Source: a virus
DNA length: 40,002 nucleotides
Reading direction: 5' to 3' (one strand)
Virus record (IMG/VR): IMGVR_UViG_3300047094_000493
Span: 1-40,002 of that record
Below, in pieces: positions 8,017 to 15,590 of the stretch. Position 1 is the stretch's first letter. Every line of letters starts with the position of its first letter. Made by a program: the position numbers and the translations under genes. The notes under the pieces were generated by a model. The model saw only the letters and a program-made list of their open reading frames with translations. It searched no databases and was not told the origin of the DNA.

Positions 8017-8034
8017 GGAAGCCTCCGTAGCGGA

Positions 8035-8403
8035 CTAGACCCGCGCGACTCGGAAGGTGGCCTGGCCCCGCGTGGCGTCATTGGTCGCCAGCGTGACGCT
8101 GGACGAACTGACGGTGGCGGCCGCCGAAAGAGTCAGCCCGCCAGAGATGACAAGCGTGCCCGTGGCACCGTCGGTGATAGGTGCAGTGCCGAGGTACTCA
8201 ATGCTGACTTCGCGGCCCGTGTCGGTTGCCGATCCCTTGAGCGGCCGGTCCATCGTCAACACGTTGCTGCCAGCGGACTGGCCGAGGTGCGACACGTCGA
8301 TAGTGTCGCCGGCCGCCACGTCGGTCATCGAGTAGGTGATGTTCGTGACCGTGTAGCCCGTGCCGCCGAAAGTGAGCGTCGTGCCCTGAGCGTGCGAAGC
8401 CAT
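8035..8403 (-). CDS. Major tail tube protein
   Basis: A 122-residue protein placed between the tail terminator and the G chaperone, the usual position of the tube gene. It begins MASHAQGTTLTFGGTGYTVTNITYSM and continues with VAAGDTIDVSHLGQSAGSN, a pattern I know from short phage tail tube proteins. The remainder is beta-strand rich (EVSIEYLGT, GTLVISGGLTLSAAATVSSSSVTL). Tube subunits of this fold stack as hexameric rings around the tape measure. It lacks any extra C-terminal Ig domain. Confidence 0.78.
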   Translation of the reverse strand: MASHAQGTTLTFGGTGYTVTNITYSMTDVAAGDTIDVSHLGQSAGSNVLTMDRPLKGSATDTGREVSIEYLGTAPITDGATGTLVISGGLTLSAAATVSSSSVTLATNDATRGQATFRVARV

Positions 8404-8406
8404 GTG

Positions 8407-8826
8407 TTAATTCTCCAGCCAAAAGAGGTCGTATGTTTGCCGGACCAGATAGAGCGAGTTTTCCGCTCCGTCGATCTCCACCAGGTCGTCGGCTTCGTCC
8501 ATCAAGGACGCCTGCCGCACCTCCGTATTGTCGAGAACGCCAGCGAACCCATCCAGAACCCGCCGACACTTATCTGCCAAGTCTCGCGCCGCCTCGTAGG
8601 TGGTGCCGTAGACGTACATCTCCACCGTGACTCGTGGCAGGCCAACAGGGCCGCTCATAGCCATCTCGCGGAGCACGCGGGCACGCCGCCAGATGATCAG
8701 CGGAAACTGGATCGGAGCCGGCCCGACGTAGCGGAGCGGGTAGATCCGCCCGCTGATCAACGCCTGCACGTCGGCATTGGCCACGAGGGCATTTCGTAGG
8801 ATCGCTTCTGGGGATTTCAGCGCCAT
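8407..8826 (-). CDS. Tail terminator / tail completion protein (DUF3168-like)
   Basis: A 139-residue protein opening with SPEAILRNALVANADVQALISGRIYPLR and QFPLIIWRRA, the classic start of the DUF3168 (gp11/gpU-like) tail terminator family. It ends RQTYDLFWLEN, again typical. These proteins form a hexameric ring that caps the tail tube and joins it to the head. It lies between the HK97 gp10-like gene (its ATG overlaps that stop, TGATG) and the tail tube gene, which is the standard order. Confidence 0.85.
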   Translation of the reverse strand: MALKSPEAILRNALVANADVQALISGRIYPLRYVGPAPIQFPLIIWRRARVLREMAMSGPVGLPRVTVEMYVYGTTYEAARDLADKCRRVLDGFAGVLDNTEVRQASLMDEADDLVEIDGAENSLYLVRQTYDLFWLEN

Positions 8827-9377
8827 CAGAACGGCCCCTGTAGTGACTTGATTTTGTCGGCGAGCTCGCGGGCGGCAGCGTTAAAAGCCGACTTCATTTC
8901 CTCGACCATCAGCGACTCGACCCGCTCGCGGGTCTGCTCCCACGCCGACCGCACAGGCGGCCTGCCGTACGAGCCGCCGACCGGCATCTTTCCTGTGGAC
9001 ACCCGTGTGCCGCCCTGCGTGCGGCGGGTACGCTCCTTGGTGCCAAACTCGACGAGCCCCTGGTGGTAGCCGAGCTTCTTGTTGTCGTAGGGCTCGTTCA
9101 TCTTGCGGCCAGAACGGAAGCCAAGGACGACCAGGCCAACGCCGGTCCTCGGGTATCGCTTGCTCTTGATCGCAATGGACCGCCGGAGGTTGCCAGTCGG
9201 CCCGCGTGGCGTTGCCGACTTAAGGGCCTGGAGCGTGCCGCCCTTTTCGGCAGCACGCCGCAGCCCGGCGGCCATGTGCTTGGCGGCTAGATTTTTTGGC
9301 AGGGCCACGAACGCATTGCGGATGCTTTCCAGCCCCGGGATGTTCGTCGTGATACTGATGCCAGTCTGCTCAGCCAT
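8826..9377 (-). CDS. HK97 gp10-like head-tail / neck protein
   Basis: A 183-residue protein from the ATG at 9377 (MAEQTGISI), which overlaps the upstream stop by eight bases. An upstream in-frame start would cover the preceding gene and was not used. The pattern GLESIRNAFVALPKNLAAKHMAAGLRRAAEKGG, ATPRGPTGNLRRSI and the C-terminal PPVRSAWEQTRERVESLMVEEM is characteristic of the HK97-gp10 family (also called gpZ-like), which works in head-tail joining. The central LVEFGTKERTRRTQGGTR is also typical. Confidence 0.85.
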   Translation of the reverse strand: MAEQTGISITTNIPGLESIRNAFVALPKNLAAKHMAAGLRRAAEKGGTLQALKSATPRGPTGNLRRSIAIKSKRYPRTGVGLVVLGFRSGRKMNEPYDNKKLGYHQGLVEFGTKERTRRTQGGTRVSTGKMPVGGSYGRPPVRSAWEQTRERVESLMVEEMKSAFNAAARELADKIKSLQGPF

Positions 9378-9693
9378 TGCGACGCTCCATGCAGATCGCC
9401 TCGTGCTCGGTGCGGTTGCCGTGCTCGAGCAGGCTGGAGATCTCAAGCGTGCGGCCACGCCAGGCGAAACGCATCTGGCTGTTAAGGCCGGGCAGGTGCC
9501 GCAGCCGCAGCCGGTGCGTCACGGTGGTTTCCTGCTGGCCGGCTGTCAGGGCCTCGCGGGCGGATACGCCCTCGACGCTAGCCCACACGGCCGATGAGTC
9601 GGACCACGCCAGGACCGTCTCGCCGAGGGCATTTGTAGTGCCGCTGGCGATCTGGACAGTGACACGCTCGCGTAGGTCGCCGGGTCGGATCAT
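9370..9693 (-). CDS. Head-tail adaptor / head closure protein (SPP1 gp16-like)
   Basis: A 107-residue protein with the family opening RPGDLRERVTVQ and the pattern ASVEGVSAREALTAGQQETTVTHRLRLR ... FAWRGRTLEI. This is the phage head-tail joining family (PF05521), which closes the portal channel and docks the tail. It is separated from the gp6-like connector gene at 12446-13051 by a five-gene fibre cassette, which is unusual because the two are normally neighbours. The gap 9694-9737 contains nothing I can identify. Confidence 0.87.
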   Translation of the reverse strand: MIRPGDLRERVTVQIASGTTNALGETVLAWSDSSAVWASVEGVSAREALTAGQQETTVTHRLRLRHLPGLNSQMRFAWRGRTLEISSLLEHGNRTEHEAICMERRNG

Positions 9694-9737
9694 TCCACCA
9701 CGGTACGCCGAAACTACGGGATACTGGCAGTTTCTGC

Positions 9738-9959
9738 CTACTCAGCGACAGGCGGCACGAACACGTCGAGCTGCTGGTCGTAGCGGTAGCCAATCCCCGC
9801 GTAGACGCCGCGTATGTTTCCGTTGTACGAGGTCCGCAGGCAGCGTTGCCCCCGCACGTCTGCGTAGTGCGATTCCCAATCGACGCCCTCGTTCTCGTCG
9901 CGGCCTACGATCACTTCGGTGACGATGTTCTGCTCGTCGAGGAAGGCGTAGTGTGCCAT
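9738..9959 (-). CDS. Small MAHYA-type phage protein (short form)
   Basis: A 73-residue protein starting MAHYAFLDEQNIVTEVIVGRDEN. It ends in RTSYNGNIRGVYAGIGYRYDQQLDVFVPP. It is a shorter homologue of the protein at 39020-39373 (MAHFAQLDENSIVTQVIV ... QTSYSGRIRKRFAGIGFSY), lacking that protein's C-terminal third (PFPSWTLDENHDW ...). Proteins of this type are common in marine and freshwater phages and sit near fibre genes; their role is not known to me. It follows the glycine-rich adhesin by two bases, exactly as its homologue follows the other one. Confidence 0.8.
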   Translation of the reverse strand: MAHYAFLDEQNIVTEVIVGRDENEGVDWESHYADVRGQRCLRTSYNGNIRGVYAGIGYRYDQQLDVFVPPVAE

Positions 9960-9961
9960 AA

Positions 9962-10852
9962 TTAGCTCCAAGTGACGGTGCCCGTGCCTGCTGTGATCTG
10001 AATTACCGTGTCTGTGCCGACCGTGGTTCGCGTGGCAGTCAATCCAGCCGAGAGCGTGGCGACTGCCTGCGAGGCGTTCCAGCGGAGGATGACAATGCCG
10101 CTGCCGCCGTTGCCGCCATTGCTGGACGCGGTTCCATTGCAAGCTGCCCCGCCGCCGCCGCCGCCAGTACCCGCCGCGCCAGCCGTCCCTGCGACAGCAA
10201 GGTCCGCGGAACCTGCGCCGCCGCCTGTCAGCCCGCCTGAGCCAGCCGTCGATGTGCCAACGTATCCACCGCCGCCACCACCTGCTCCGTAGAAAATGGT
10301 TGTGCCGGTGATCGCGGACGATCTGCCGATTCCACCGTTACCAGACGCCGACGCCGTGGAGTCTGCACCGGCGGCACCCGCACCGCCGCCACCACCGGAA
10401 GAGGTGGCAGCACTGACGCCCTGGCCTCCGGTGTTGCCTTGGAGCGAGATCAATGACGACATCCGAGTAAGGAAGGAATTGCCAGCACCAGAAGCACCAG
10501 TGGCGGTGATAGACCCACCCGTGTTTGAGCCGCCGCCACCGAGCGCAACGATTGACGCAAACACTGATAGTCCGCCGTTGGCCCCTGAGTTGTTTGCGGC
10601 TGTGGCACCTGATCCACCTGCACCGATCTGTACAGAGTAGTTCGTCATAAGCGTGATGCCGATGCTTTGCTCAACAAAGCCGCCACCACCGCCGCCGCCG
10701 GCAGCCCTCTCGTTGCGCCTAGCCGCACCGCCACCACCAGCGACGATAAGTGCCTGCACGGCCAGCAACTTCCTCGCATCGGCAGTGCCACTAAACGGCC
10801 CCTGTACGGGCGTGACGATCTGCCCGCCTAGTCCGTAGATTCCTTGGTTCAC
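9962..10852 (-). CDS. Glycine-rich tail adhesin
   Basis: A 296-residue protein. I use the GTG at 10852 because it overlaps the upstream stop as GTGA. After a short start (NQGIYGLGGQIVTPVQGPFSG) comes VQALIVAGGGGAARR and then a long glycine-rich region with runs such as AAGGGGGGG, GSGATAANNSGANGG and GAGGGGGGYVG. It closes with NGGSGIVILRWN and a beta-strand tail (SAGLTATRTTVGTDTVIQITAGTGTVTW). The polyglycine-II-like sandwich of T-even gp38 tips has this composition. It probably sits at a fibre tip and binds the host; the function is inferred. It is the counterpart of the split gene at the window ends. Confidence 0.8.
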   Translation of the reverse strand: MNQGIYGLGGQIVTPVQGPFSGTADARKLLAVQALIVAGGGGAARRNERAAGGGGGGGFVEQSIGITLMTNYSVQIGAGGSGATAANNSGANGGLSVFASIVALGGGGSNTGGSITATGASGAGNSFLTRMSSLISLQGNTGGQGVSAATSSGGGGGAGAAGADSTASASGNGGIGRSSAITGTTIFYGAGGGGGGYVGTSTAGSGGLTGGGAGSADLAVAGTAGAAGTGGGGGGAACNGTASSNGGNGGSGIVILRWNASQAVATLSAGLTATRTTVGTDTVIQITAGTGTVTWS

Positions 10853-11232
10853 AGGTCGGCCCCGAGTGCGGTGACGTGCGTGGTCTGCGCCACGCTGGTC
10901 GTCACGCGGATCGACCACGACGCGGACGGCAGAATCAGGTTGTTGTAGCTAGTGCTGACGCGGGTCTGCTGCACAGTGCTAGACCCCGTCGCAGCCGCGA
11001 CCGCGATCTCGTCAAAGTGCCAGTACGTTGTGCCGTCATACAAAAACACGCGGACGATAGCCGCCGCGCTCGTCGCCGCCAGCTTCACAACGATTTCAGC
11101 AATGCGAGTGCCCGTGCTTGCACCTGTGATGAGCGTGCCCACGTTTGTCGGCGCGGTGTAGCTAGATTCTGCCGTGGCGATGCTGACGGCACCGATGCGA
11201 GGCGTGACGGCGAATGCTGGTGATGTAGCCAT
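10849..11232 (-). CDS. Structural protein of the fibre cassette, unknown
   Basis: A 127-residue protein (MATSPAFAVTPRIGAVSIATAESSYTAPTN, then TGTRIAEIVVKL, IVRVFLYDGTTYWHFDEIAV, ASWSIRVTTS). It is predicted all-beta without Cys or catalytic residues. I recognise the type from phage genomes, where it is found near fibres, possibly as a decoration or fibre-associated jelly-roll. It sits between the collagen-like fibre and the glycine-rich adhesin; the first fibre cassette has the FPATG protein (525-830) in the corresponding place. No specific function can be claimed. Confidence 0.65.
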   Translation of the reverse strand: MATSPAFAVTPRIGAVSIATAESSYTAPTNVGTLITGASTGTRIAEIVVKLAATSAAAIVRVFLYDGTTYWHFDEIAVAAATGSSTVQQTRVSTSYNNLILPSASWSIRVTTSVAQTTHVTALGADL

Positions 11233-11241
11233 GATGTGTCC

Positions 11242-12129
11242 TTAGCGAAAGTTGCTCCAGAGATAGAGATTGTCAGCCGCCGATGGAGTCGAAGAACCAC
11301 CACCGCCACCAGAGACTCCGATCTCTACGTAGACGGGCGACTCCCACTGGTAGATCCGCGACGTGTCCTCTGCGAGGTAAAGGGCAGAGTCTGAGCCGGT
11401 CGCGGGGAAGTTGGCGATAGACGCATAATTGAGCGAGGCGGCTGGGCCTTGTGGGCCTGTGGCTCCCGTAGCACCCGCCGGCCCCTGTGGCCCTGTTGCT
11501 CCCGTCGCACCAGTCGCACCTGCTGGCCCCTGCGGGCCAGTGGCTCCCGTGTCGCCTGCTGGACCTTGTGGACCAGTTGCACCCGTAGCTCCCGCAACGC
11601 CCTGCGGACCCTGCGGGCCTGTCGGTCCAGCTGGGCCAGCGTCACCCTGGTCGCCCTTCGCCCCGGCGGCTCCTGTCGCGCCAGTGGCTCCTGCAGCGCC
11701 TGCCGGTCCTTGGATGCCTTGCGGTCCCGTGGCACCTGCAACGCCGGCCGGCCCTTGCGGACCAACGTCGCCTGTGTCGCCCTTAGCTCCAGCTGCACCG
11801 GCAACGCCTTGAATGCCTTGCGGTCCTTGTGCCCCAGCTGCACCAGCGGCCCCCGGAACGCCTTGCGGCCCTTGCGGCCCGACATCGCCCTGATCGCCTT
11901 TCGCGCCCGCTGGCCCGGCCGGACCTTGCACGCCAGCAGCACCAGCTACGCCTGGGATGCCCTGCGGCCCCGCAGCCCCCTGCTGTCCTGCTGTTCCTGC
12001 CGCGCCTGCCGGCCCAACACCGCTGGCCGCGCTCACAGACGTGCTCGAGCTCGTCACGGCCGCCGACACGGACGCACCGGACACAGTGGCCGTGATCGGG
12101 CTGCTCGTGACGGTTGCGGTCGTCGTCAC
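11242..12129 (-). CDS. Collagen-like fibre
   Basis: A 295-residue protein starting at GTG 12129, which overlaps the upstream stop as GTGA. Residues 1-38 are a Thr/Ser/Val-rich beta segment similar to the start of the propeller fibre. Residues 39-230 are 64 uninterrupted Gly-X-Y triplets ([18 protein letters not shown]), a collagen triple-helix sequence that would form a trimeric rod about 55 nm long at 0.29 nm per residue. Residues 231-295 hold the [22 protein letters not shown] module and an end NLYLWSNFR. It is probably a trimeric fibre shaft with a C-terminal cap. No enzymatic motif was seen. Confidence 0.85.
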   Translation of the reverse strand: MTTTATVTSSPITATVSGASVSAAVTSSSTSVSAASGVGPAGAAGTAGQQGAAGPQGIPGVAGAAGVQGPAGPAGAKGDQGDVGPQGPQGVPGAAGAAGAQGPQGIQGVAGAAGAKGDTGDVGPQGPAGVAGATGPQGIQGPAGAAGATGATGAAGAKGDQGDAGPAGPTGPQGPQGVAGATGATGPQGPAGDTGATGPQGPAGATGATGATGPQGPAGATGATGPQGPAASLNYASIANFPATGSDSALYLAEDTSRIYQWESPVYVEIGVSGGGGGSSTPSAADNLYLWSNFR

Positions 12130-12449
12130 CCGACTACCTCCACCTGGCCCTGCAGGGCAGTCCGCCGCACGCTGCCGGGGGCATCCCACTCAAGCCGCCA
12201 GCCGTAGGTGCCAACAGGCAGGGCCGTCGTCTGCGTCTCAGTCAGTGCAATGTTCACGATCCCGGCCGCAGCGTTTGTCAGCGTGGTCGTGAATGCCGTC
12301 ATCGTGTTGCCGGTGACGAGCGACGTGATAACAGCCGTCACCGTGTAGCCCGTCATCGTCGTGGGCGAGAAGTCGATGGCCGTGCTGAGCTCGTCGCCTC
12401 GGCGAAGCGACAGCCCAAGCTGGCCCGGCAGTTGTTCGTAGGTGCTCAT
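12126..12449 (-). CDS. BppU-like fibre-support protein, second copy
   Basis: A 107-residue protein from the ATG at 12449, which overlaps the connector stop as ATGA; an upstream in-frame start was rejected for that reason. Segments [46 protein letters not shown] and YGWRLEWD match, in order, the protein at 2644-3012. The family resemblance to BppU N-terminal domains is tentative. It precedes the collagen-like fibre and may anchor it to the virion neck or head, given that this cassette interrupts the head-completion genes. Confidence 0.7.
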   Translation of the reverse strand: MSTYEQLPGQLGLSLRRGDELSTAIDFSPTTMTGYTVTAVITSLVTGNTMTAFTTTLTNAAAGIVNIALTETQTTALPVGTYGWRLEWDAPGSVRRTALQGQVEVVG

Positions 12450-13051
12450 CGGTAGGCTCCCCAGCGGCACGAGTCTAGAAGCGACTTTACGCCAAACTCG
12501 ATCTCGTTCGATACGGAGCCTGCTGCCTCACGCCGGTCGTACCAGTAGGCCACGAGCATCAGGATCGCGTGCCGGATCTGCGTGGGCACGCTGCGGCCGT
12601 CCTCGCCGTAGCCGCCCCACCACGTAATTACCACGGCAGACTCGTCTCGGCGATGCACAGGCCACGCCTGGTCGAAGAGCGGGCTGATACTGCCCGGCGT
12701 CGAGTGCCGATCGACTCGGTACTCGTTGGACGGGAACACCACCACAGCACCGCTCTCAGTGGTGTAGGTGATTGCCACCGTCGTGACGGCAGCGGCCGTG
12801 GCCATCGGTGGCCGTGGTAGCTCGATGTTGTCCATGCCGTTGGGCGGGAAACCATCCATCCGCATTGTCCACTGGGTGTGGACGAGCGAACGGTCTAGGT
12901 ACTCCTCGACCCAACCTCGAGCAGCGGCCACCAGCCCCATGATGTACGAATTGTCGTCGTCCGTATCGACCCGCAGGTGGGCCTTGGCGTCCGTTAGCGT
13001 GACGGGCTCAACGACAGGCTGCGTGGCTCGTGTCAGGCTGCGGTAGGTCAT
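12446..13051 (-). CDS. Head-tail connector protein (HK97 gp6 / phiE125 gp8-like)
   Basis: A 201-residue protein with the standard opening EPVTLTDAKAHLRVDTDDDNSYIMGLVAAARGWVEEYL and the matching C-terminal half IRHAILMLVAYWYDRREA. This is the phage connector family that adds a ring beneath the portal. The centre has FDQAWP and VITWWGGYG, also seen in the family. It overlaps the small gene upstream by ATGA. Its normal partner, the head closure gene, lies 2.7 kb further on, behind the second fibre cassette. Confidence 0.88.
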   Translation of the reverse strand: MTYRSLTRATQPVVEPVTLTDAKAHLRVDTDDDNSYIMGLVAAARGWVEEYLDRSLVHTQWTMRMDGFPPNGMDNIELPRPPMATAAAVTTVAITYTTESGAVVVFPSNEYRVDRHSTPGSISPLFDQAWPVHRRDESAVVITWWGGYGEDGRSVPTQIRHAILMLVAYWYDRREAAGSVSNEIEFGVKSLLDSCRWGAYR

Positions 13052-13245
13052 CTGGTGCGTTTCCTGCGTGGCGTGGCGTCGGCAGTCCTTGCGGGCATTT
13101 CGACGGCAGCGGTTTCAATCAGCGGCTGCTGTTTGTCCTCAACAGCTACCTTTCTGGCGATCAGCTCGGCAGCCAGACCGCCGGGGATGTCCACCATCTG
13201 GCCCAAGCGGTAGGAACGCCACGACCGAACAAACTTCAGTTTCAC
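13048..13245 (-). CDS. Small head-completion-region protein
   Basis: A 65-residue basic protein, MKLKFVRSWRSYRLGQMVDIPGGLAAELIARKVAVED, with a tail ending PRRKRTR. I chose the GTG at 13245 because AGGA lies five bases upstream and it follows the glycosyltransferase stop by two bases. An ATG inside the previous gene would add five residues. Small proteins with a (W/Y)(R)xYxxGxxVDIPGGxA pattern often sit just before the connector gene in HK97-like phages; the role is not known to me. Confidence 0.72.
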   Translation of the reverse strand: MKLKFVRSWRSYRLGQMVDIPGGLAAELIARKVAVEDKQQPLIETAAVEMPARTADATPRRKRTR

Positions 13246-13247
13246 GA

Positions 13248-13979
13248 TTATCCTACGCTCCATGCAGTTTCGGGGGCCTTGTTCGCCTTCATCCAATCGC
13301 CCGTGTATTGGAAAACAGGCTTGCCGAGATCCTTTCCCGGCCACGTCACGACGTACTCGCCGTGGCCAATTGACACCCGTGGCGTGACGAAGCACTTGTT
13401 GCCAGAGTCTCGCCACGTGCGCCAAAAGCCGATGTCCGAATCGACACGGCCCTCGCCGTAGCTGCCTTGGGGATCTGGGCACTCCCAGAACCACGGCTTC
13501 TTCATTCGCTTGAGGGCAGCCGTCGAGAGAATCGTGCAGCCGAAGTGCGCCGAGTCCACCTGCTGCACAGGCTCGGCAAACCACGAAGCCGGCAGCGTGG
13601 TTGTGCCGCTGGCCGGCGGATCGTCCAGCGTGCCCAGTAGCGTCAGCATCGGCCTGCCGTCCTCTCGCTTGACCTGCAGAGGCGCGAGGGCGTCGCACTG
13701 GAACGCCAAGGCCATGGCGAATAGCTGCTCGATGTCCTGCTTTGAAACGAACGTGTCGAAATCCAAACAGATGATGTACTCGCACTGATCGACGAATTGC
13801 TCCATCATCCGCGTGAGCACCTGAGACCAGAACGCGCCCTGGCCGAGCGTGGGCCGGATGCCGAGCGGCATGAGGGCCTGAGCCCAGCCGAACAGGTTGG
13901 CCAGTGGGCCGAACCGTGGCCCTGACAGAATCGCCTCGGCCCGGATCTCGACCTCTGTGCCGCCGACCTTGATGAGCAT
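13248..13979 (-). CDS. Glycosyltransferase-like protein in the head module
   Basis: A 243-residue protein with a strong GGAGG site before the ATG. The pattern fits a GT-A nucleotide-sugar transferase: YIICLDFDTFVS places a DxD motif at Asp73/Asp75, and the C-terminal half has SAHFGCTILST, DSDIGFWRTWRDSG and VSIGHGEYV, where the acceptor and metal-binding residues of such enzymes usually fall. It lies between capsid and connector genes and just after a hairpin terminator, so it may have separate expression control. It might glycosylate the capsid or fibres or alter host polysaccharide; the substrate cannot be read from sequence. A longer open frame in another frame over this region is a shadow. 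Confidence 0.68.
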   Translation of the reverse strand: MLIKVGGTEVEIRAEAILSGPRFGPLANLFGWAQALMPLGIRPTLGQGAFWSQVLTRMMEQFVDQCEYIICLDFDTFVSKQDIEQLFAMALAFQCDALAPLQVKREDGRPMLTLLGTLDDPPASGTTTLPASWFAEPVQQVDSAHFGCTILSTAALKRMKKPWFWECPDPQGSYGEGRVDSDIGFWRTWRDSGNKCFVTPRVSIGHGEYVVTWPGKDLGKPVFQYTGDWMKANKAPETAWSVG

Positions 13980-13995
13980 GCAACCTCCAAAATGA

Positions 13996-14027
13996 GAGCG
14001 GGCGGCCCCGTGTGGAGCCGCCCGCTC
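13996..14027 (-). terminator. Hairpin terminator after the capsid gene
   Basis: A perfect 11-bp inverted repeat (gagcgggcggc, 13996-14006, with its complement at 14017-14027) around a 10-base loop. On the minus strand it is followed by TCATTTTGG, a short T run. It lies 30 bases beyond the capsid stop and just upstream of the GGAGG of the next gene. It would let capsid mRNA exceed that of the downstream genes. Confidence 0.75.
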
Positions 14028-14056
14028 AGGATTGCACGACTGTCAAGCCGTCAGGC

Positions 14057-15370
14057 TCACGCACCGACCAGGGCGATGATCGGCCCGGCGACCGTGTCGC
14101 TGCCGAGCGTGTGGTGGCTGATGCCAACACGAGCCGTCGCACGGATCACGGTCTGATCCGAGAGGAAGTTGACCTGGTCGCTCGACTGGATCTCCAGATC
14201 CCGGCGGCTGCCGTAGATCGAAGAGTTGGCCATGTTGCCGTAGAGAGCCATCACCACGCCGGTCGAGTCGGCCCCGCTCGGCAGCTGATCGGTCAGAACG
14301 ACCGGCGAGCCGAGGAAGGTCAGGCCCATGCCCTGCGAGAGACCGACCGAGCCGCCCTGGTTGAGGTCCAACGCCTGCATGCAGGTGGCGAAGAAGAACG
14401 GCGAGCAGTACCACTTGGCACCCTGCCGGCTGTGCTGGGGCAGCTTCGCCATCATCGCCAGCAGGTTGGCCTTGGTCACCTCGTCGGGCGTATCGCCCGC
14501 AGCGGTCACCAGCGAGGCCGCATAGGTCGCAGCCGAGGCCGCGAGCAGACCGCCCGTGTGGCTGGTCACGAGACCGGCCACCGCAGGAGCGTTGCTCGGG
14601 TTGCCGGCCCAGGCCGCCGTCTCGATCGCGTTCGACAGGGTCAGGGCCAGCTCGGCCGCGATCCAGTCAGCGATCGACACGATTGAATCCTGCAGCAGCT
14701 CGCTCGACACGACCACCGCACCGCCGACCTTCTTGGCCGTCACGGACACCTGCGAGGCACTCGGGTCGCTCGCGGTGATCGCGGAATTTTCCGAGAGCCA
14801 GTAGCCGGTCGTTCCACCGGTCCTCTTCGGGAAGAGCACCACGTCGGACGGCATCTGCAGGTTGGTCGCATTCGCAGCGAAGGCGGAATACTGATCAACT
14901 AAGCGCAACACGGTGGATGACAGAATGTCTGGCACGAAATTGGAACCGGCACCGCTGGCACCACCGAGAGCACGAGCCTCGACGCCGTGATCGGCGCACC
15001 ACCGCTTCGCGTGGGTGTCGCCGCTCTTGGCCCGCAGCCACATGCCCGCCTTGTAGGCGTCTTCGTGCTTGGCAAACGCCCGCAGCGTGCCGGTGTGCGA
15101 CACGGCCTGCACTTCGACGGCCCGCTCCTCGGTCACCTCGGGGGCCGGAGCGCAACGCTCCACCACCGCCCGCAGGTTCTTGGCCGACTCGGCCACCGAC
15201 TTCTCGAAGTCCACCTTCTTGGCGAGCTCACCGGCCCGCTTGTTGAGCTGCTCGAGCTCGAGGTCACGCTCGGCGATCTTGTCGGCGTCGTCAGACTCGA
15301 CAGCCCGGACGGCGTCGATGCGGTTGGCAAGGGTAACGGCTTCGTCCTGAAGCTTCTTGAGATTGTCCAT
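14057..15370 (-). CDS. Major capsid protein, HK97 family
   Basis: A 437-residue precursor. Residues 1 to about 75 are a charged coiled coil (DNLKKLQDEAVTLANRID ... ELEQLNKRAGELAKKVDF), the delta/scaffold domain that the prohead protease normally removes. The rest shows the HK97 fold signatures: the NFVPDILSSTVLRLVDQYSAFAANATNL start, TGGTTGYWLSENSAITASDPS, VVVSSELLQDS, LSNAIETAAWAG, and a C-terminal P-domain/strand region with SDQTVIRATARVGISHH. It follows the protease and zinc-ribbon genes and has an AGGAG site before the ATG. A hairpin terminator follows. Confidence 0.95.
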   Translation of the reverse strand: MDNLKKLQDEAVTLANRIDAVRAVESDDADKIAERDLELEQLNKRAGELAKKVDFEKSVAESAKNLRAVVERCAPAPEVTEERAVEVQAVSHTGTLRAFAKHEDAYKAGMWLRAKSGDTHAKRWCADHGVEARALGGASGAGSNFVPDILSSTVLRLVDQYSAFAANATNLQMPSDVVLFPKRTGGTTGYWLSENSAITASDPSASQVSVTAKKVGGAVVVSSELLQDSIVSIADWIAAELALTLSNAIETAAWAGNPSNAPAVAGLVTSHTGGLLAASAATYAASLVTAAGDTPDEVTKANLLAMMAKLPQHSRQGAKWYCSPFFFATCMQALDLNQGGSVGLSQGMGLTFLGSPVVLTDQLPSGADSTGVVMALYGNMANSSIYGSRRDLEIQSSDQVNFLSDQTVIRATARVGISHHTLGSDTVAGPIIALVGA

Positions 15371-15419
15371 GTGCGGTGATTCTCCTGCGGCGGTATTGCC
15401 GATGGAGTCAACGCTACGG

Positions 15420-15590
15420 CTAGGCCCGTGGCCCCTTGCAGAAGCGGACCTCGGAATGTGTTGTTTTCACAAACGCCACGCCGCGAGCGCCGCACCTCGG
15501 GCAACGGAGATACCGCTGCCGCTCGTTGCCGACCGGCCGGCTGGATCTGCACCGCAGACGCTCACCGCACTGGCACCGAACGTCAGACAT
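15420..15590 (-). CDS. Small zinc-ribbon protein
   Basis: A 56-residue protein whose ATG lies inside the last codons of the prohead protease gene (eight-base overlap). It has the pattern Cys6-x-Cys8 ... Cys14 and Cys30-x2-Cys33 (VRCQCGERLRC ... RYLRCPRCGARG), a zinc ribbon resembling Ogr/Delta-type regulators in layout. Cys51 is a further possible ligand. It may be a DNA-binding late regulator or a virion-assembly accessory; no HTH is seen. It is short, but the pattern and the coupled start make it convincing. Confidence 0.72.
   Translation of the reverse strand: MSDVRCQCGERLRCRSSRPVGNERQRYLRCPRCGARGVAFVKTTHSEVRFCKGPRA

Noticed and set aside
11429-11812. Plus-strand Pro/Ala/Gly-rich frame of 127 codons
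   Set aside because: It is the antisense image of the collagen Gly-X-Y repeats, which read as GP/AP repeats on the other strand.
13048-13983. Minus-strand open frame of 311 codons over the glycosyltransferase gene
   Set aside because: Most of it is a His/Arg/Gly-rich shadow of the glycosyltransferase. Only its last 65 codons are real, as the separate small gene at 13048-13245.
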